The translations under genes and the position numbers were made by a program. From NCBI GenBank assembly GCA_940671915.1, contig CALNVZ010000641.1, positions 2,465,905 through 2,529,904 on the forward strand: DNA of 64,000 nucleotides, in the 5' to 3' direction. Under the pieces are notes generated by a model. That model worked only from the letters and a program-made list of their open reading frames with translations, was not told where the DNA came from and did no database searches. Origin of the DNA: Paracentrotus lividus. Lineage: Eukaryota > Echinodermata > Echinoidea > Camarodonta > Echinidae. The first letter of the stretch is position 1. Each line of letters begins with the position of its first letter. Shown one piece after another: positions 45,660-57,299 of this stretch.

Positions 45660-46400
45660 CTAACTGTAGAGCCCGAGTCAATTAGCATAGAAACCGGAGT
45701 ACACTGACTGCAAGCTGAGCGATAGGTCTCTTGGCTTTAGTTGAGGTAATGTGAAACACATAGTCCTTCATTTCAGCTGGTGTACTGCTGTCTGTTGTTC
45801 GTCTCGCTGAAGTGCAGGCTGTTGGTACTACTACAACTGCATTGACATGCTGCTGTGCGTTCAGATGGAGCAGATTCAGAGATAGATCTGACTACAGGTT
45901 TAGACAACAATATTTCTGAAAGTGTGTTAGTTTTCCACGGAATGGCACTTAGCTCCTTTGCGGGCATGGTTATCGGCAGGATGAGAATCGCCCACCACAA
46001 TTCATGCATGTTGTTTCTGCTTGCTATCTTGACTTTGGCCTTGACGTTCTCACGATTGCGAAATTGGTGCTGACAGATATCGGTTTTCGAAAGTCTTTGA
46101 ATGAAATGTGGCTGTCAATCGACGATTCACTGACACTGGATGGAACGTTCCATCTCAGCAGCATATGGTCGTGCATTCTCAAAGGTCCGAGCTGTGTGAG
46201 AAGTTTGTCGAGGGTTACAGTCTCTCGTCAGCAACAGTACCTCAGGTTTTGCGATGGCATCCACAAAATTTGGTATTTTATTTTCACAGTTTTGTTCCAC
46301 AAATTCGCATGAAGCTTCAAGTTTTTGTGAGTCTTTGGGCATAACGATCAACCGTTCATCACTTGTCTGTCGCATTGCCTAAACACGAAACGTTCATATC
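45660..46400 (-). pseudogene. gag/protease remnants of the Ty3/gypsy element
   Basis: Minus-strand coding-like fragments between the 5' LTR and RT: CEFVEQNCENKIPNFVDAI with ARTFENARPYAAEMERS (46127-46375), then FRNRENVKAK and CPAKE-like pieces near 45960-46070 that may derive from a zinc knuckle. The identity is inferred mainly from position. Confidence 0.5.
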
Positions 46401-46727
46401 TTAATGTTTACTGGAGGGCAAAAATGTTTCTTCAATGCAGTTTTGGCAGATTCATAGACTCAACCTGCCTCGGTAGTGTATCAAATATATCGGACACCTC
46501 CGGCCGGAAAGAAGAAGTAGGAGTGCTCGTTGTGTTTTGCATCGTGATAGCAACACGTAAACAAATTGTCCAGTCTTGGTGTACTTTCCCATCGTTTACC
46601 AACGGTTGGGCTCATCGTGCACAGAGATCTTTCGAATTTGGAAAGCATGTTACAGTATCGTCTAATAACTTACACAGTAACTATACAGTAACTTCGAGTG
46701 GCAGAATCACACATCCTCGTCGCCAAA

Positions 46728-46922
46728 TGTAGTGTCTGATGCATATTAGTAGCCCAATAACGACACAACAGTCAAGGTACATGGTATTGATAGTGTATAT
46801 TTTGGTGTATAAGCTCGTGCACATTCGATGAACATGTCATTCTACATAACACGAGTATCCGATACTGACTCAATAGCAACTAGAGTATGGAACGCCATTA
46901 GTGCTTTTGTTTAGATACTACA
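46728..46922 (-). repeat. 5' LTR of the Ty3/gypsy element, 195 bp
   Basis: Starts TGTAGTGTCTGATGC, ends ATACTACA, followed by the target duplication GTATT. Confidence 0.9.
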
Positions 46923-46929
46923 GTATTCA

Positions 46930-47358
46930 AGAATGATCCTTTTGCTGAATTATTAAAATTATTTTCTATTGGTAAAGGAAGTTGTATATTAATTGTAATC
47001 GTTAATTGAAAGTAGTACCGTTGAAATTGTTATTGTGAATTGAAATTAACATTATTAATTGAAATTGAAATTGTTATTGTAAATTTAAATTTTTGTTAGT
47101 TTATATTTGTAAATTAAAATTTTTATCGCTAATCTATATGTGCAATTCATATGTTTTTTAATGTGCCAGTATTGCCGCAAAAATTTATTGATATTTTGAA
47201 TCAGTTGAATCTTGAATCTAAATGTGCCATTTCGGGTCAGTTCTGGCCATCTGCACAGACTCCTACTCTTCCATTTTCGGCTTGAGATTTTTTTTGTTTT
47301 GGAATCTCATCCTGTCCTGCTGGAGTTTGAATTTCCCACGCCGAAGCTGTATTTCTCC

Positions 47359-47402
<44 letters not shown>

Positions 47403-47860
47403 CCCTGGCTGCATTTTCCTCTTTATTCTCCCGCCCAAACGCCTCTGCGATAAAAGTGCAAATGACATTAAAAAAATGAATGAATTTATGTTTCATAATT
47501 ATTGTTTAACGATTATTGTATTATTTTTTATATTATTTCCTCAATATGTTTCCAGTTGATTTATCTCTACTGCGGATAACCATATTAACTGACACTGTAA
47601 CTGAAATAATTATCTGCCATCACGTCTGCCATACTATTTTTTAATTTGCAGGATATACATGGACAGAGATAATAAAATGAATGCATCGTTATCAAGTTTA
47701 TTTGTTTGTTGTCAGAGAATATTTATTCATTCAGTGACTAGCCATAAATAAGTGATAGCTTTGTATCGATTCTATTAATACAAAACATATATACATTGTT
47801 TTATTTGACATACAGGATGTAAATAAAAATGCTTTCAAAGGCAACCTTTCAAGCAACCCT
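46930..47860. other. Intergenic: ATTGAAATTG repeats and a (CT)n tract
   Basis: Irregular ATTGAAATTGTTATTGT-type repeats at 47000-47120 and a (CT)n microsatellite at 47365-47399. ORFs across the (CT)n encode Leu-Ser runs and are not genes. Confidence 0.75.
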
Positions 47861-47867
47861 TGTAAAA

Positions 47868-49243
47868 AAAACCCATGGTTTTACAACCGTAACCATGGTA
47901 TAACCATGGTTAGCGGCGGTTTTACAATGGATCGATGGTAGTCCATGGTTTTAAATTCAATAACCAAGGTAAATGTGTGGGGAAGTGTGTAATACATTGT
48001 TAAAATACCATAGTTATAATAACATGATAAATGTTCATTTTATGACGGTTTTAAAACCATGGTTATAAAATCATCGTTATACCACAGTTTTAAGAAAGTT
48101 AAAAAACGATAGTTATAAAACCTGACAAAAATCATTCGTTCTACTTTGGTGAAAAAACCAATATAATTTAACCATGGTTGTAACATGGTTTCACAGAGTA
48201 TAAAAACAATGGTTTAGGAAACCATGGTTTAACTCTCGTTTCTACTAAGGTTGGAAACCATTGTTATAAAACATGATTTTAATCATGGTTTATGATAGTG
48301 TAAAAATGATAGTTTATAAAACCATGATTTAACCATGGTTTTATGATAGCATAAAAACAGTATTTAATAATACATGGTTAAACTTTTTGTATTACCAAGG
48401 TTGAAAACGATGGTTATTAACCATGCTTTTTACCATGGTTTTATGATAGTTTTAAAATGATGGTTATATAACCATGGTTTTAACCGTGTTTATGAAAGTG
48501 TAAAACAGTGGTAATAAACCATGGTTAAACATTCGTCTTAGCAAGGTTGAAAAACGACGGTTATACATCATGATTTTAACCATGGTTTTTAATGATAGTG
48601 TAAAAACGATGGTTATACACCAGGATTTGAGCCATGGTTTTATTATAGTTTAAAACGATGGTTATGAATAATGGTTTTTTAACCGTGGTTTAATGAATGT
48701 GTGAAAACCGTGGTTATAAAACCATGGTTAAACATTCGTCTTAGCAAGGTTGAAAACAGATGGTTATACACAATGATTTTAACCATGGTTTTATGATAGT
48801 TGAAGATGTTTATGATATAAATGGTTTTACATGGTTTTAATGAATATGTTAAAACTGTGGTAATAAACCATGGTTAAACATTCGGTTCTAGGCAAGGTTG
48901 AAAAACGACGTTATACACCATGATTTTAACCATGATTTTATGATAGTGTAAAAACGAATGGTTATAACACTTGGATTTGAGCATTGGTTTTAGTATATAT
49001 AACCATGGTTACAATTCGTCTTAGCAAGGTGAAACCGATGGTTATACACCAGGATTTGAGCCATGGTTTATGATATTGTTTGAATGGTTATGATATAATG
49101 GTTTTACCGTGTTTTGAATGTGTAAAAACTGTGGTAATATAAAACCATGGTTTTAAACATTTCGTCTTAGCAAGGTTGAAAAACGACGGTTATAACACCA
49201 TGATTTTAACCATGATTTTATGACAGTGTAAAAACGAATGGTT
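47868..49243. repeat. Satellite array built on the palindrome AACCATGGTT
   Basis: Dozens of copies of ACCATGGTT(T)TA and AAACGATGGTTATA-type words at roughly 25-60 bp spacing. They are organised in higher-order units of about 130-205 bp that each contain CATTCGTCTTAGCAAGGTTGAAAA (for example near 48530, 48733, 48879, 49011, 49157). The array continues, degraded, after the insertion at 49244-50022, and reappears on both sides of the assembly gap at 60739. Confidence 0.88.
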
Positions 49244-50022
49244 AGGGGAAGGTGGGCATAACGGACCCTAGGGGCAAAACGGAACTTTCTTCATAGCCTT
49301 GACATCAATAAGTGTCTTTCTATACAACATTAATTGCAGTAATGAGAGCATATTGCTGCAAGCCAATTTTAAACCACTGGAAGTTCATCGAAAAAAAATG
49401 AATACTTATACATGAGGGGGGTTGCCCATTGCACATAAATTTGTATCCCTCCTGCTGATGTAGGGGTATTTCTTGCTTGGGGCAAAATGGAACCCGCAAT
49501 GTGTGGGGCAAAATAGACTCATGTAATATTTGAGTGACCCTGGGGAGAAATTGTTTGGTGGTTGTTCGTGGCATCTTGGTTTAGGAGACTGATCCAAGAA
49601 GTACATTTATTGTTGCGTGCCAACTTATACAAATTTCTTTGACAAATCAGTCTCCCTCAGGAGATTTGAACTTTATTTCTTACGGGTGGGCAATAAACGG
49701 ATTGTAACAATAATTAGGGGTGACCAATTTGCCCAACAAAATATGGTGCACGTAGATCATTTTGCCGGCCATCGAAAGATGGACGGACAAAACTCGGACC
49801 TTTTTCCGATATTTTTTCAGCTTCATTTTGCCAGGAAGTATGAAAAGTAGACCGATTGAGATTATTGATCGAATTGTTCTAAATCAAGAGCTTTAATAAG
49901 AGAATACCTCGTTCAAGGAAGAGATCAATTTTTAATAGTCTTGCTCCTAAATGTCGTTGTGACGTCACAGAGAAGCCATATTGAAGTAACGTGGTCCGTT
50001 CTATGCCCACACCTTCCCCATT
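49244..50022. mobile_element. DNA element inserted in the satellite, GGGGAAGGTGxGGGCATA ends
   Basis: The left end reads GGGGAAGGTGGGCATAACGG and the right end, inverted, TGGGGAAGGTGTGGGCATAG then AACGGACC. These are imperfect terminal inverted repeats of about 27 bp. Words such as GGGGCAAAA and GGAAC recur inside. No transposase ORF. On both sides the sequence is AACCATGG satellite, so it inserted into an existing array. Confidence 0.65.
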
Positions 50023-51470
50023 ATTAGACATACCAGGATTGAGCCATGGTTTCTAGTATAGTTTTAAAACGATGGTTAATGTGAGCATAATGGTTTTTAA
50101 CCGCGTGGTTTAATGTAATGTGTGAAAAACCGTAGGTTTAATAAAACTCGATGATGATAATACATTCGAGGAAGGATTCGCAAAAACGATTGGACGTATA
50201 CAAAACTCCACTTCCATAGATGTAGCTCCTCTATTCTATTTTCACCATGGTTTATGACATCAGTTTCTCGAGAATGTATTGGTCGGGTGTAGGAGCGGGG
50301 GGGATTTGGTTTCTGAACAAGAGTACACTGTATGAATTATAAATAGTAAAGAAAGTGGTAGAAGAGGGGTTTAATTATCTCAACTCACTCACAGCTGTGT
50401 TTTGATTGATTCTTATTAGGGGGTGTCAGTAGTGTTATTGATAGTTTGAAAAATGATGGTCTCATGAATAATGGTTTTTAGACCGTTGGTTCTTCTAATG
50501 GAAGATGAATATTATAAAAAACTGTGTAAGAGATTTGAATAAAATGATTACTCGGCATGGGATTTTACCAAAAATGTGGGGTGATCGTACCCCCTATTAG
50601 GAATAAGGTGTTATGCTAAAACCACGAAAAACGCGTCGTTGTTCAAATTGAGACAGACTTCACGATATATTACTAATAGATTAATCCTCTACTAAGGTTT
50701 TTTGTACATGTAGTTGCGCGGAATGAAATTAAGACGGCGGATATTATATACACGCAGGATTTTGAGCCATGGTTTTAATTATAGAGTTTTTTTAGAAACG
50801 AATGGGTGCTTTTGGAAAAGAAGTAGAAAATCGCTGTTTGGCCAAGAAACCCGTGCGGTTATACTGAAAATATTCCATCGGTTATTTAATACATTCGTAT
50901 CTCATTAAAGCAAGGTCTGAAAAACGATGGATATTATACGATCCAAAAGATCATAACATATAGGATTTATTTTAATGATAAAGCTTATAATGTTGATTTT
51001 GGAAAAAATGATGGTTGAGATAGAAATTTGGTTCTTTAAACCGCTCGAGTTTCTATGTCAATCGTGGCTAAAGAACTCTGCTCGTGTTGAAATTGAAAAC
51101 CATGGTTAAACATTCCGTTCTTAGCAAAGTGCTAAGACTGACAAACGACGGTTACTACACCATCTCTGTTATTAATTTGTGTTTGATAAGTCTCATTGTA
51201 TCTTTTTCTGTAATAAAGAGATGCATAAGAGGATGGTTTATTTTTATATTGGTGTGTACCTTATCAAAACAATAAAGTGCCTGCCCACAGCGATTTGCGC
51301 AAAGTGGAGTTTGTTTGATGTATTAGTTGCTATTAGGGAGAACGAGATGGTTGTTATAGTAATTATATCAATCGCGTGTTTGACTGCATACCGTGTGTGG
51401 TTTAATGAATGTGTGAAAACCGTGGTTAAAAAACCAATGGTTTAACATTCGTCTTAGCCAATTAGGTTTG
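50023..51470. repeat. Degraded or noisy continuation of the AACCATGG array
   Basis: Recognisable array words (GAGCCATGGTTTT, AAACCATGGTTAAACATTC, GTGTGAAAACCGTGG) are separated by unrelated-looking inserted bases, increasingly toward the right. Either old decay or uncorrected read errors (see 52022-54000). Confidence 0.6.
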
Positions 51471-52021
51471 GCGAAGAATAGGATACCATGGAACAAACTA
51501 TGGGTCCTCCCCCTCAAGACACCCACTTCGAGCAGATAATCACGTATGTTATTATGATATAAGACGAATTAATGCATGGTATTTGGTAATATAAACTGCA
51601 CGTGCATCTTCATCTGTACTTTAAAATAATGATAACTGAAGAGAGCGTTAAAAGTTTTTAAGTGATTTCCATAAACCAGCTATCATGACACAGTGACAAT
51701 GGGAATCAAAATCGCCTCTTCAGTCGAAATGACTCATGTTGTTTGTAAGCCCATGTTTTTTCACACACAGCTTGATATCATAATAAGAACCCCGATTGAG
51801 TTGCGTCTATACCAAGCTCAGATCAAATTGTTTGATTCCACTCTAATAGGAATAGCATAAGAACAGTGGTTATAAATCAAGGTCCCATGGTTTACTTTTC
51901 CGTTGGTTTAAACTTAGACAGAGGGTGTTGAAAAATCAGTCGGTTGACCTTTTGACAACCTCTACTCATGAGTTCCATCAAGCACAAGCATTTGCCGGTC
52001 TATGGTAATTTTAACGCTAAG
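51471..52021. other. Unassigned sequence between array and noisy duplicate
   Basis: Mostly unique-looking with a few array-like words (GTGGTTATAAATC, CCATGGTTT near 51870-51895). No gene was seen. Confidence 0.4.
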
Positions 52022-54000
52022 AGTTTTTATTTTTAGTGTGACTCCCGTGACTCTGAATACCGCTTAGTTATGCTCACGGAAAGGAGGGTAGCATTTAGTG
52101 CACGCTCAGAAGGTCTTGAGAGAGGCTAATGCGATCGCGTTAGCGCTAGGCAGACTCGGCGTAGGAGTTCCATGTGCGGGCGCCAAAATGCAGCTGCGTC
52201 GATCGAGACATGAATCCGTCTTTATCCGACAAACTGCGTTCATACGCGCATACCTTGAGAATCGTCTATTGCGCTGCGCAGTTCTTGGAGCGCCTAATCG
52301 GTTGGCCTTGCAGGAGCCCTCACAGATATTTAGGTTCGCGCAGTATTATTGAGCCATAATAGGAGTGCTGAAATTGTTGGAATGATGCTCGCGGCTATAC
52401 TTGTGTGCCCTGACGGGCTAACAAGGCCAGCTCTAAGGGCACGTCGCTACGTCAATACTGCGTTCTTTTTTATACATCTTGACACAATTATGTTGGTTTG
52501 AGTTTTGACCGTTTACCGGCAGATTTTTAAGTTTCTGGTGGCGTGCACTAATATTTGCAAAAAATAAATTTTTGATACTGCGGCAACAAATGTATTTGAC
52601 TGCCTCACCAATTAACACCTCACATTGCTCTCTCATTTCCATTTTAACCATCGCTGCGAATGTAATGCCGTGTTATTGTGAATTTGAGTATGATCTGGGT
52701 ACGTGTAGAAGATTGTAGAGGAGTAGCTAAAAAATCCGGAATCAAGGATGAGAGAATTAAGCCAGCTTAGGACGCATCACGTAAACTTTTGACAAATAAA
52801 TTTCGCTTTGATGCGAAGGAATCGTCCCTGTAAGAATGAGAAAGACACTAGTAAGAATAAGTGTAGGTATTATACAGTTCGCTGTATGATCAAGTATGGG
52901 GTCTCTGGATTGCATGGCGGGTGTGTATGATGTATTCAATGAGGGTCCATAATAAAGGCAAACCTAGATTACTATTCTTAATGTAACGATCAGATACACG
53001 GCACCCCTCTCCACGTTCCTACTCAGCATTCTTGTTACCTGGTGCATATCTTGAAGCTAGTTGTGTAAATTTGTTTGCAGCATGCTTAAATCTAAACGGT
53101 CAGTGTCCTATATTCATTAGACTTTTTAGACCTTAGAATTAGCTAAGACACGGTCGCATGAATTATGAACGCCACACTATACTAATCACTGAACTAAAAT
53201 ATAAAGGTCCTGACTTCGCATAGAGAATTATCTCACAGTTTAAGTTTAAAGCATCTAAGCAATTTAGGTAATTCCAAATGCTTTGTAAATCTGACACTTA
53301 TAAATGGGGTGGAAGTCGCTCAATACAGTCCGGACGTCAACCTTACAATACTTACAAATTTAGTGACATCATTCTAAATCTCACTCTTTAATTCGCATGA
53401 TTTGGTATCAAAAATCTGCGAGATTTGTTGTTTGAAGAGTAAGTCAATGAGATGAAAATTGATGTCTCTCACGTCCTGAATGGACTGAGTTTTGTATACT
53501 CGCAATACATCGAGATAGTAGTTGAACACGCTCGCACGCACTTGTATTATGGGAAAGAATGTTCTGTCGCCGAACAAATTTTGGGGTTACGTGGGTGCGC
53601 AGACCTGCGGCAAGACTTGGGCCACTCTTACATAATTGTTAGACTCAGCTTTTGTCAATGAACAATGTCATTAAAGCCTTAAACTGTTAAAGGGAATGTA
53701 ACCCATACATCAATATACTTCCAGTGAATGAAGAAGAGCAAGAAGAAGTAACACTGAAAATTTGAGCAAAATTCTCGAACAAATCTGTTAGCAAGACGGA
53801 AGCTAGACATACACTGTGCCTGCGTATAAGGATAGTCTGATACGCGCGTTAGAATGATGTCTTTGACAATGTTTTGTGTGATCGCTTAATTTTCCTATGC
53901 TCTAAGGGGAATCCTTTGAAGTTGCAAACCTGGCCAGTCATCTGTGGGACGTCATTGTTGGGACAAACTCTGCAATTCATTTTGTTATAAAATTAATGTC
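52022..54000 (+). repeat. Insertion-riddled copy of 61260-62480
   Basis: Co-linear landmarks occur in the same order in both places: GACTCTGAATACCGC, GCGATCGCG, ATGCAGCTGC, CACCTCACATTGCTC, ATCAAGGATGAGAGA, TTACGTGGGTGCGCAGAC, ACCCATACATCAATATACTT, GAATGAAGAAGAGCAAGAAG, GACGTCATTG. Between CTCTGAATAC and ACCCATACAT the distance is 1650 bp here (52051-53701) but 955 bp in the other copy (61274-62229). The excess is spread as single extra bases and short insertions. I infer low-accuracy long-read sequence rather than true evolution. ORFs in this block should not be trusted. Confidence 0.8.
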
Positions 54001-54009
54001 AACGTGCCA

Positions 54010-54335
54010 TTCAAAACTTTTTTTTTTTTTTTTTTTTTTTTTTGGCCGGAGTGTTGCCAAGAATACTGTATCTAGCACATCTTATAAGTTTAAGAAAAGG
54101 AAAGCAAAGGGAAAAAAAATTGAAGGTCCAAGTTCTTCTTGTAGAATTCTAAAGGCACAATAATGTTTTTTTAATTGGTCTCATGAAAAAGAAAATGTAG
54201 CAATGTTATATGGGATGTTGTAAATGGATATTCCTCGCTTCTAAAATTTAGCAATCAATTTATTTGTAATTACTTGTCCCGGTGTTTTTTATTTTTTTTT
54301 TTTTTTTTTTTTTTTTTGTGTAACGATGTTTACAG
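54010..54335. other. Poly-T tracts and spacer
   Basis: Two poly-T runs of about 20-27 bases (54019-54042, 54291-54317) and AT-rich spacer. The second run forms the pyrimidine tract of the next candidate exon. Confidence 0.6.
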
Positions 54336-54461
54336 CCCTCAAGAAATCAAAACAGCCTCACTCTGGCAGGTGTCTAACACCAAACTGCTCCAACAGCTCT
54401 TGGACAGGCGCTGAAAACTCATCCATCAATCTCATCTGCCTGAATGATCTAAAAAGACAAG
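54336..54461 (+). CDS. Candidate exon, unrecognised
   Basis: It is preceded by a long T-tract and TTTACAG, and followed by ACAAGGTATGT, a strong donor. One of three frames is open throughout: LKKSKQPHSGRC, LTPNCSNSSWTGAENSS, INLICLNDLKRQ. Splice sites are good but the peptide is not recognised. It could be a 5' UTR exon of the candidate gene at 55581-56773. Confidence 0.35.
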
Positions 54462-54971
54462 GTATGTAATTAACCGGATTCTCTCAATCCTTTTAAAAGA
54501 TAATTGTAAGTTTAGTAGTCCAATCCTGTAAAAAACAACTAACTATCAGCATAGCGTATATTAGACTAGAGTTTGGGAAGAAGGTCCATTAAGATTACTT
54601 GTGAAAGTTAATGATGTTAATGAAATAGTTTTGAACATATTAGAGATCAGTAAAGCATTTAATCTTGGTTTTAATCACATTGTGCCAAAGTCCAATTATG
54701 AATTGCAGAGTTGCTGTTTACCTACAGTTCAGTGCCAGTGATGGTATCTGCTGCTCATTCATCGGAGAGTGAAGATTATTGTGTACTCTTTCTCGGAAAT
54801 GTATTAATTGCAATTTATCTTTTCAAAGGACTTCCCTTTGTCTCTCTTTATATGTGTTGTCCTGTAATCTACTTGTTTCTGCTGGTGTTTGTTATTCTAA
54901 AAGGTCAAGAATTGGTTTTAGAGGTTTCTCTTTACGACGGAGCCTCTCCAACTGCAATCATATGGATCCAG

Positions 54972-55108
54972 GGAAGCTAACCGGTGATCTGTGATGGCCG
55001 CTTCGGAAGGCAACTGTGCCTGTCCTCTTCCCTGAACGGAATGAAAATAAAGGAGGGAAGACGAGCCCCAATTCAAGTCTCTAAAACGAACAGGTGCAGG
55101 ATATCACG
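54972..55108 (+). other. Candidate 5' UTR exon with strong donor
   Basis: The 5' side follows GGATCCAG and the 3' side is ATATCACGGTAAGT, a near-consensus donor. All three frames entering from the 5' side hit a stop, so if real it is noncoding or contains the start codon of a short upstream ORF (MAASEGNCACPLP, from about 54994). Confidence 0.3.
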
Positions 55109-55580
55109 GTAAGTGCAATGAAACTGATTGCAGGAATTATATTTGAGATTATTCAGCATAAACTACTATAGCTTCGGTTGTTTGGTAGTTCAACTTTGAG
55201 ATTTTCAAGAAAATTTGGAAAAAATACCATCACATCATTTACAGTAAGAAAAGTAAATCAGTAGTACTGTAATAGATAATATATCTAATGTAACTAGGCG
55301 TGGTCGATTTGGCTTGAAATCCCAGTGTTCGACGAAGAAATCGTCGCCAGCGAGCCCTAGTTTTTGTTTTGGCTAAAACCGTGCATCGATTGAAAAATAC
55401 ATAAGAACGACAGTCCCTTTTGTGTGTGGTGTTTGTTGTTATGGTTTAACATCATCCCAAATCATACCAACGATACATGATATAGTATTCAAATTGTGAT
55501 TATCAGCCACTGTCCTTACAGATTTGACAGGTATTAATCTCTTATAAGAATGTCTCATATTCTCGTTCCTTTTTTTGAAG

Positions 55581-56773
55581 GCTATGTTCCGTAGCAAATT
55601 TTCCTGGCTGCATCGCCCCAGTTTGTGCGGGGCAAAAATCATGACGCAATTAATCTCAATGAAGCCAAAGCGAGAAAGAAAGTCTGAAGAAGAAAACTCG
55701 GTGAGTTAAAGTTGCTTTGAAGATAGGGGTAAGGGTAGTGGTGTTAGTGCAAGTCAGAACTTTTTTCCTCTTTTTATTCCTTTTGTTCCAATATTAAAGA
55801 TTCCTTTATTTGAAATGCAAATTTAATTTTGAGTTATTTTTACAATATTTTCGAGTTCAACTCTAGATGTCTGATTTGGTTTAATAATATGCGGATATTT
55901 GACTGTCTCAGGGCTGACATAGAAATCGCCCTCAATGAATGTATATCACCCTAATCTTTGACTCAGGCGATTTTGTTGCACGATATATCTCATATTGTGC
56001 CCGATGCCTAGTCAATGATTGCTCTATCATTATTTTATTATTATTTTCTATTATTAATTATCATTTTATTATTGTTGTGTTATTATTGGGTTATTATTAT
56101 GTATTGCATTATTGTGTTGGTTTTTAGATTAGTAAATAGTAGTAGTAGTATAGTAGTAGTAGTAGTAGTAGTAAGTATTACATGATAAAGAAAATGAAAG
56201 CCATTGGTGCTTAGGCCAAAAAAAAAAAATTATTGTGTTGGTGTCCAACGGAATCCTTTTTTCAAAAAATCGATAGGTCGAGGTCGGGTGTGTCCGTTTT
56301 TTTTTTTTTTCTTTTTTTTTCCTCCTCCAATTGGTAAAACAAAGAAAAACAAAAGAAACGATGAACTTCTCATTGTTGGACCTACTTTTACTTTTATTGA
56401 AGTTATGTAAAAATGGGACTGTATGGAAAAATAGAACATATGTTTATAAATACTGTTTTATGAAATATATACAATAAATATGAGGTTTATGTTTTTTCCG
56501 GCGTTTGGGTGGAGAATAAAAAAAGAGGTTGGTCGGGTCGGGCCCGTTTTTCTAGAGGGTCGTCGGTCGAGGACACCCAAACAATTTTTTTTTTTTTTTG
56601 CTAGGTACAGCACAGCAAGTTTTGCAGATCTTCCTGCAATAGTTATTTCATCGTGTTGTTGGGTGCAATTCTCATTTTTTTTTTTTCAACTGGCAAAGCA
56701 TCAAGTCAATATGAAAAAATACGGGGAGTCTCTGGAAAAGGAAGAGGCCAAGCATAAGAGGAAAATTGATTAG
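55581..56773 (+). CDS. Candidate small two-exon gene, 63 residues, unrecognised
   Basis: Exon 1 (55581-55700) follows a clear pyrimidine tract (CCTTTTTTTGAAG), starts ATG at 55584 and runs 39 codons to donor CTCGGTGAGT: MFRSKFSWLHRPSLCG, AKIMTQLISMKPKRE, RKSEEENS. Exon 2 (56699-56773) follows a poly-T tract and CAAAG, and joins in phase 0: HQVNMKKYGESLEKEEAK, HKRKID, stop. The product would be highly basic with a charged helical tail. An alternative second exon is the 26-base segment 57265-57290, also in phase. The pieces could be chance; no homologue is recognised. Confidence 0.3.
56020..56172. repeat. (TTA)n / (TAG)n microsatellites
   Basis: TTATTATT runs (56025-56110) followed by AGTAGTAGT repeats (56140-56172), within the intron of the candidate small gene. 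Confidence 0.85.
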
Positions 56774-57299
56774 AAAGGAAAGTAATGGGAAGCTAGCGGT
56801 AGATTTGTAGGAGATTTTTAGGTTTAGTTAATTGTGGTTTTAATTTCTTCTAGCTTTTTTATGTTTTACATTCAGTATACTGTATGTCCCTTTAAAAAAA
56901 AATGAAAGAAATTTTTGTGGCAGATTTCTATGGTATGAATTAGGGGCCGAGTCTTAAGGTTTTTTTGGCAAAACGATTAACCGTTATAACAGTGCGTATA
57001 TAAAAAAAAGTAATACCAAACTTTGACAGCTTCTAATTAAAAAATATAATCCCCTTACAAAAGATTCGTCATCCTGACCCTATCAACAACCATCTTTTTC
57101 GATTTTGTGTTGGTTTATTCTGGTTTTTTTTTTTTTTTTTTACAAAAACAATTATGGACACTTTTTTTGTTTTTCTTTTTTTTGCGTCGTGAAATTGTAT
57201 TTTTGGTAAAAGAGTAATTAATATTCTGTCCCTAATGATGCCCTTTATTCATAACTGCTGGCAGCCTCGGATGACTGAGACGAACAGCAGGTAATTCAA

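Larger units (their letters stand above)
41459..46922 (-). mobile_element. Ty3/gypsy LTR retrotransposon, degraded, 5.46 kb
   Basis: Two LTRs (41459-41658 and 46728-46922) with TGTAGTG starts and ATACTACA ends. A perfect 5-bp target duplication GTATT lies at 41454-41458 and 46923-46927. On the minus strand the 5' LTR is followed by TT and then TGGCGACGAGGATGTG, a primer-binding site. The polypurine tract AAGGTAGAGAGGA precedes the 3' LTR. The order gag, reverse transcriptase, RNase H, integrase identifies Ty3/gypsy. Coding parts are broken by many frameshifts and no long ORF survives, so the copy is inactive unless the indels are sequencing errors. Confidence 0.92.

Noticed and set aside
47212..47559. 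ORFs with Leu-Ser runs
   Set aside because: They read through the (CT)n microsatellite; there is no splice or domain support.
47868..49243. CRISPR-like regularly repeated array
   Set aside because: The repeats are degenerate, contain the palindrome in several forms, and have no constant repeat/unique spacer structure; the genome is eukaryotic.
52098..52359. ORFs of 61-84 codons in the noisy duplicate
   Set aside because: The block carries dispersed insertions and corresponds to CpG-rich noncoding sequence in the cleaner copy at 61.3 kb.
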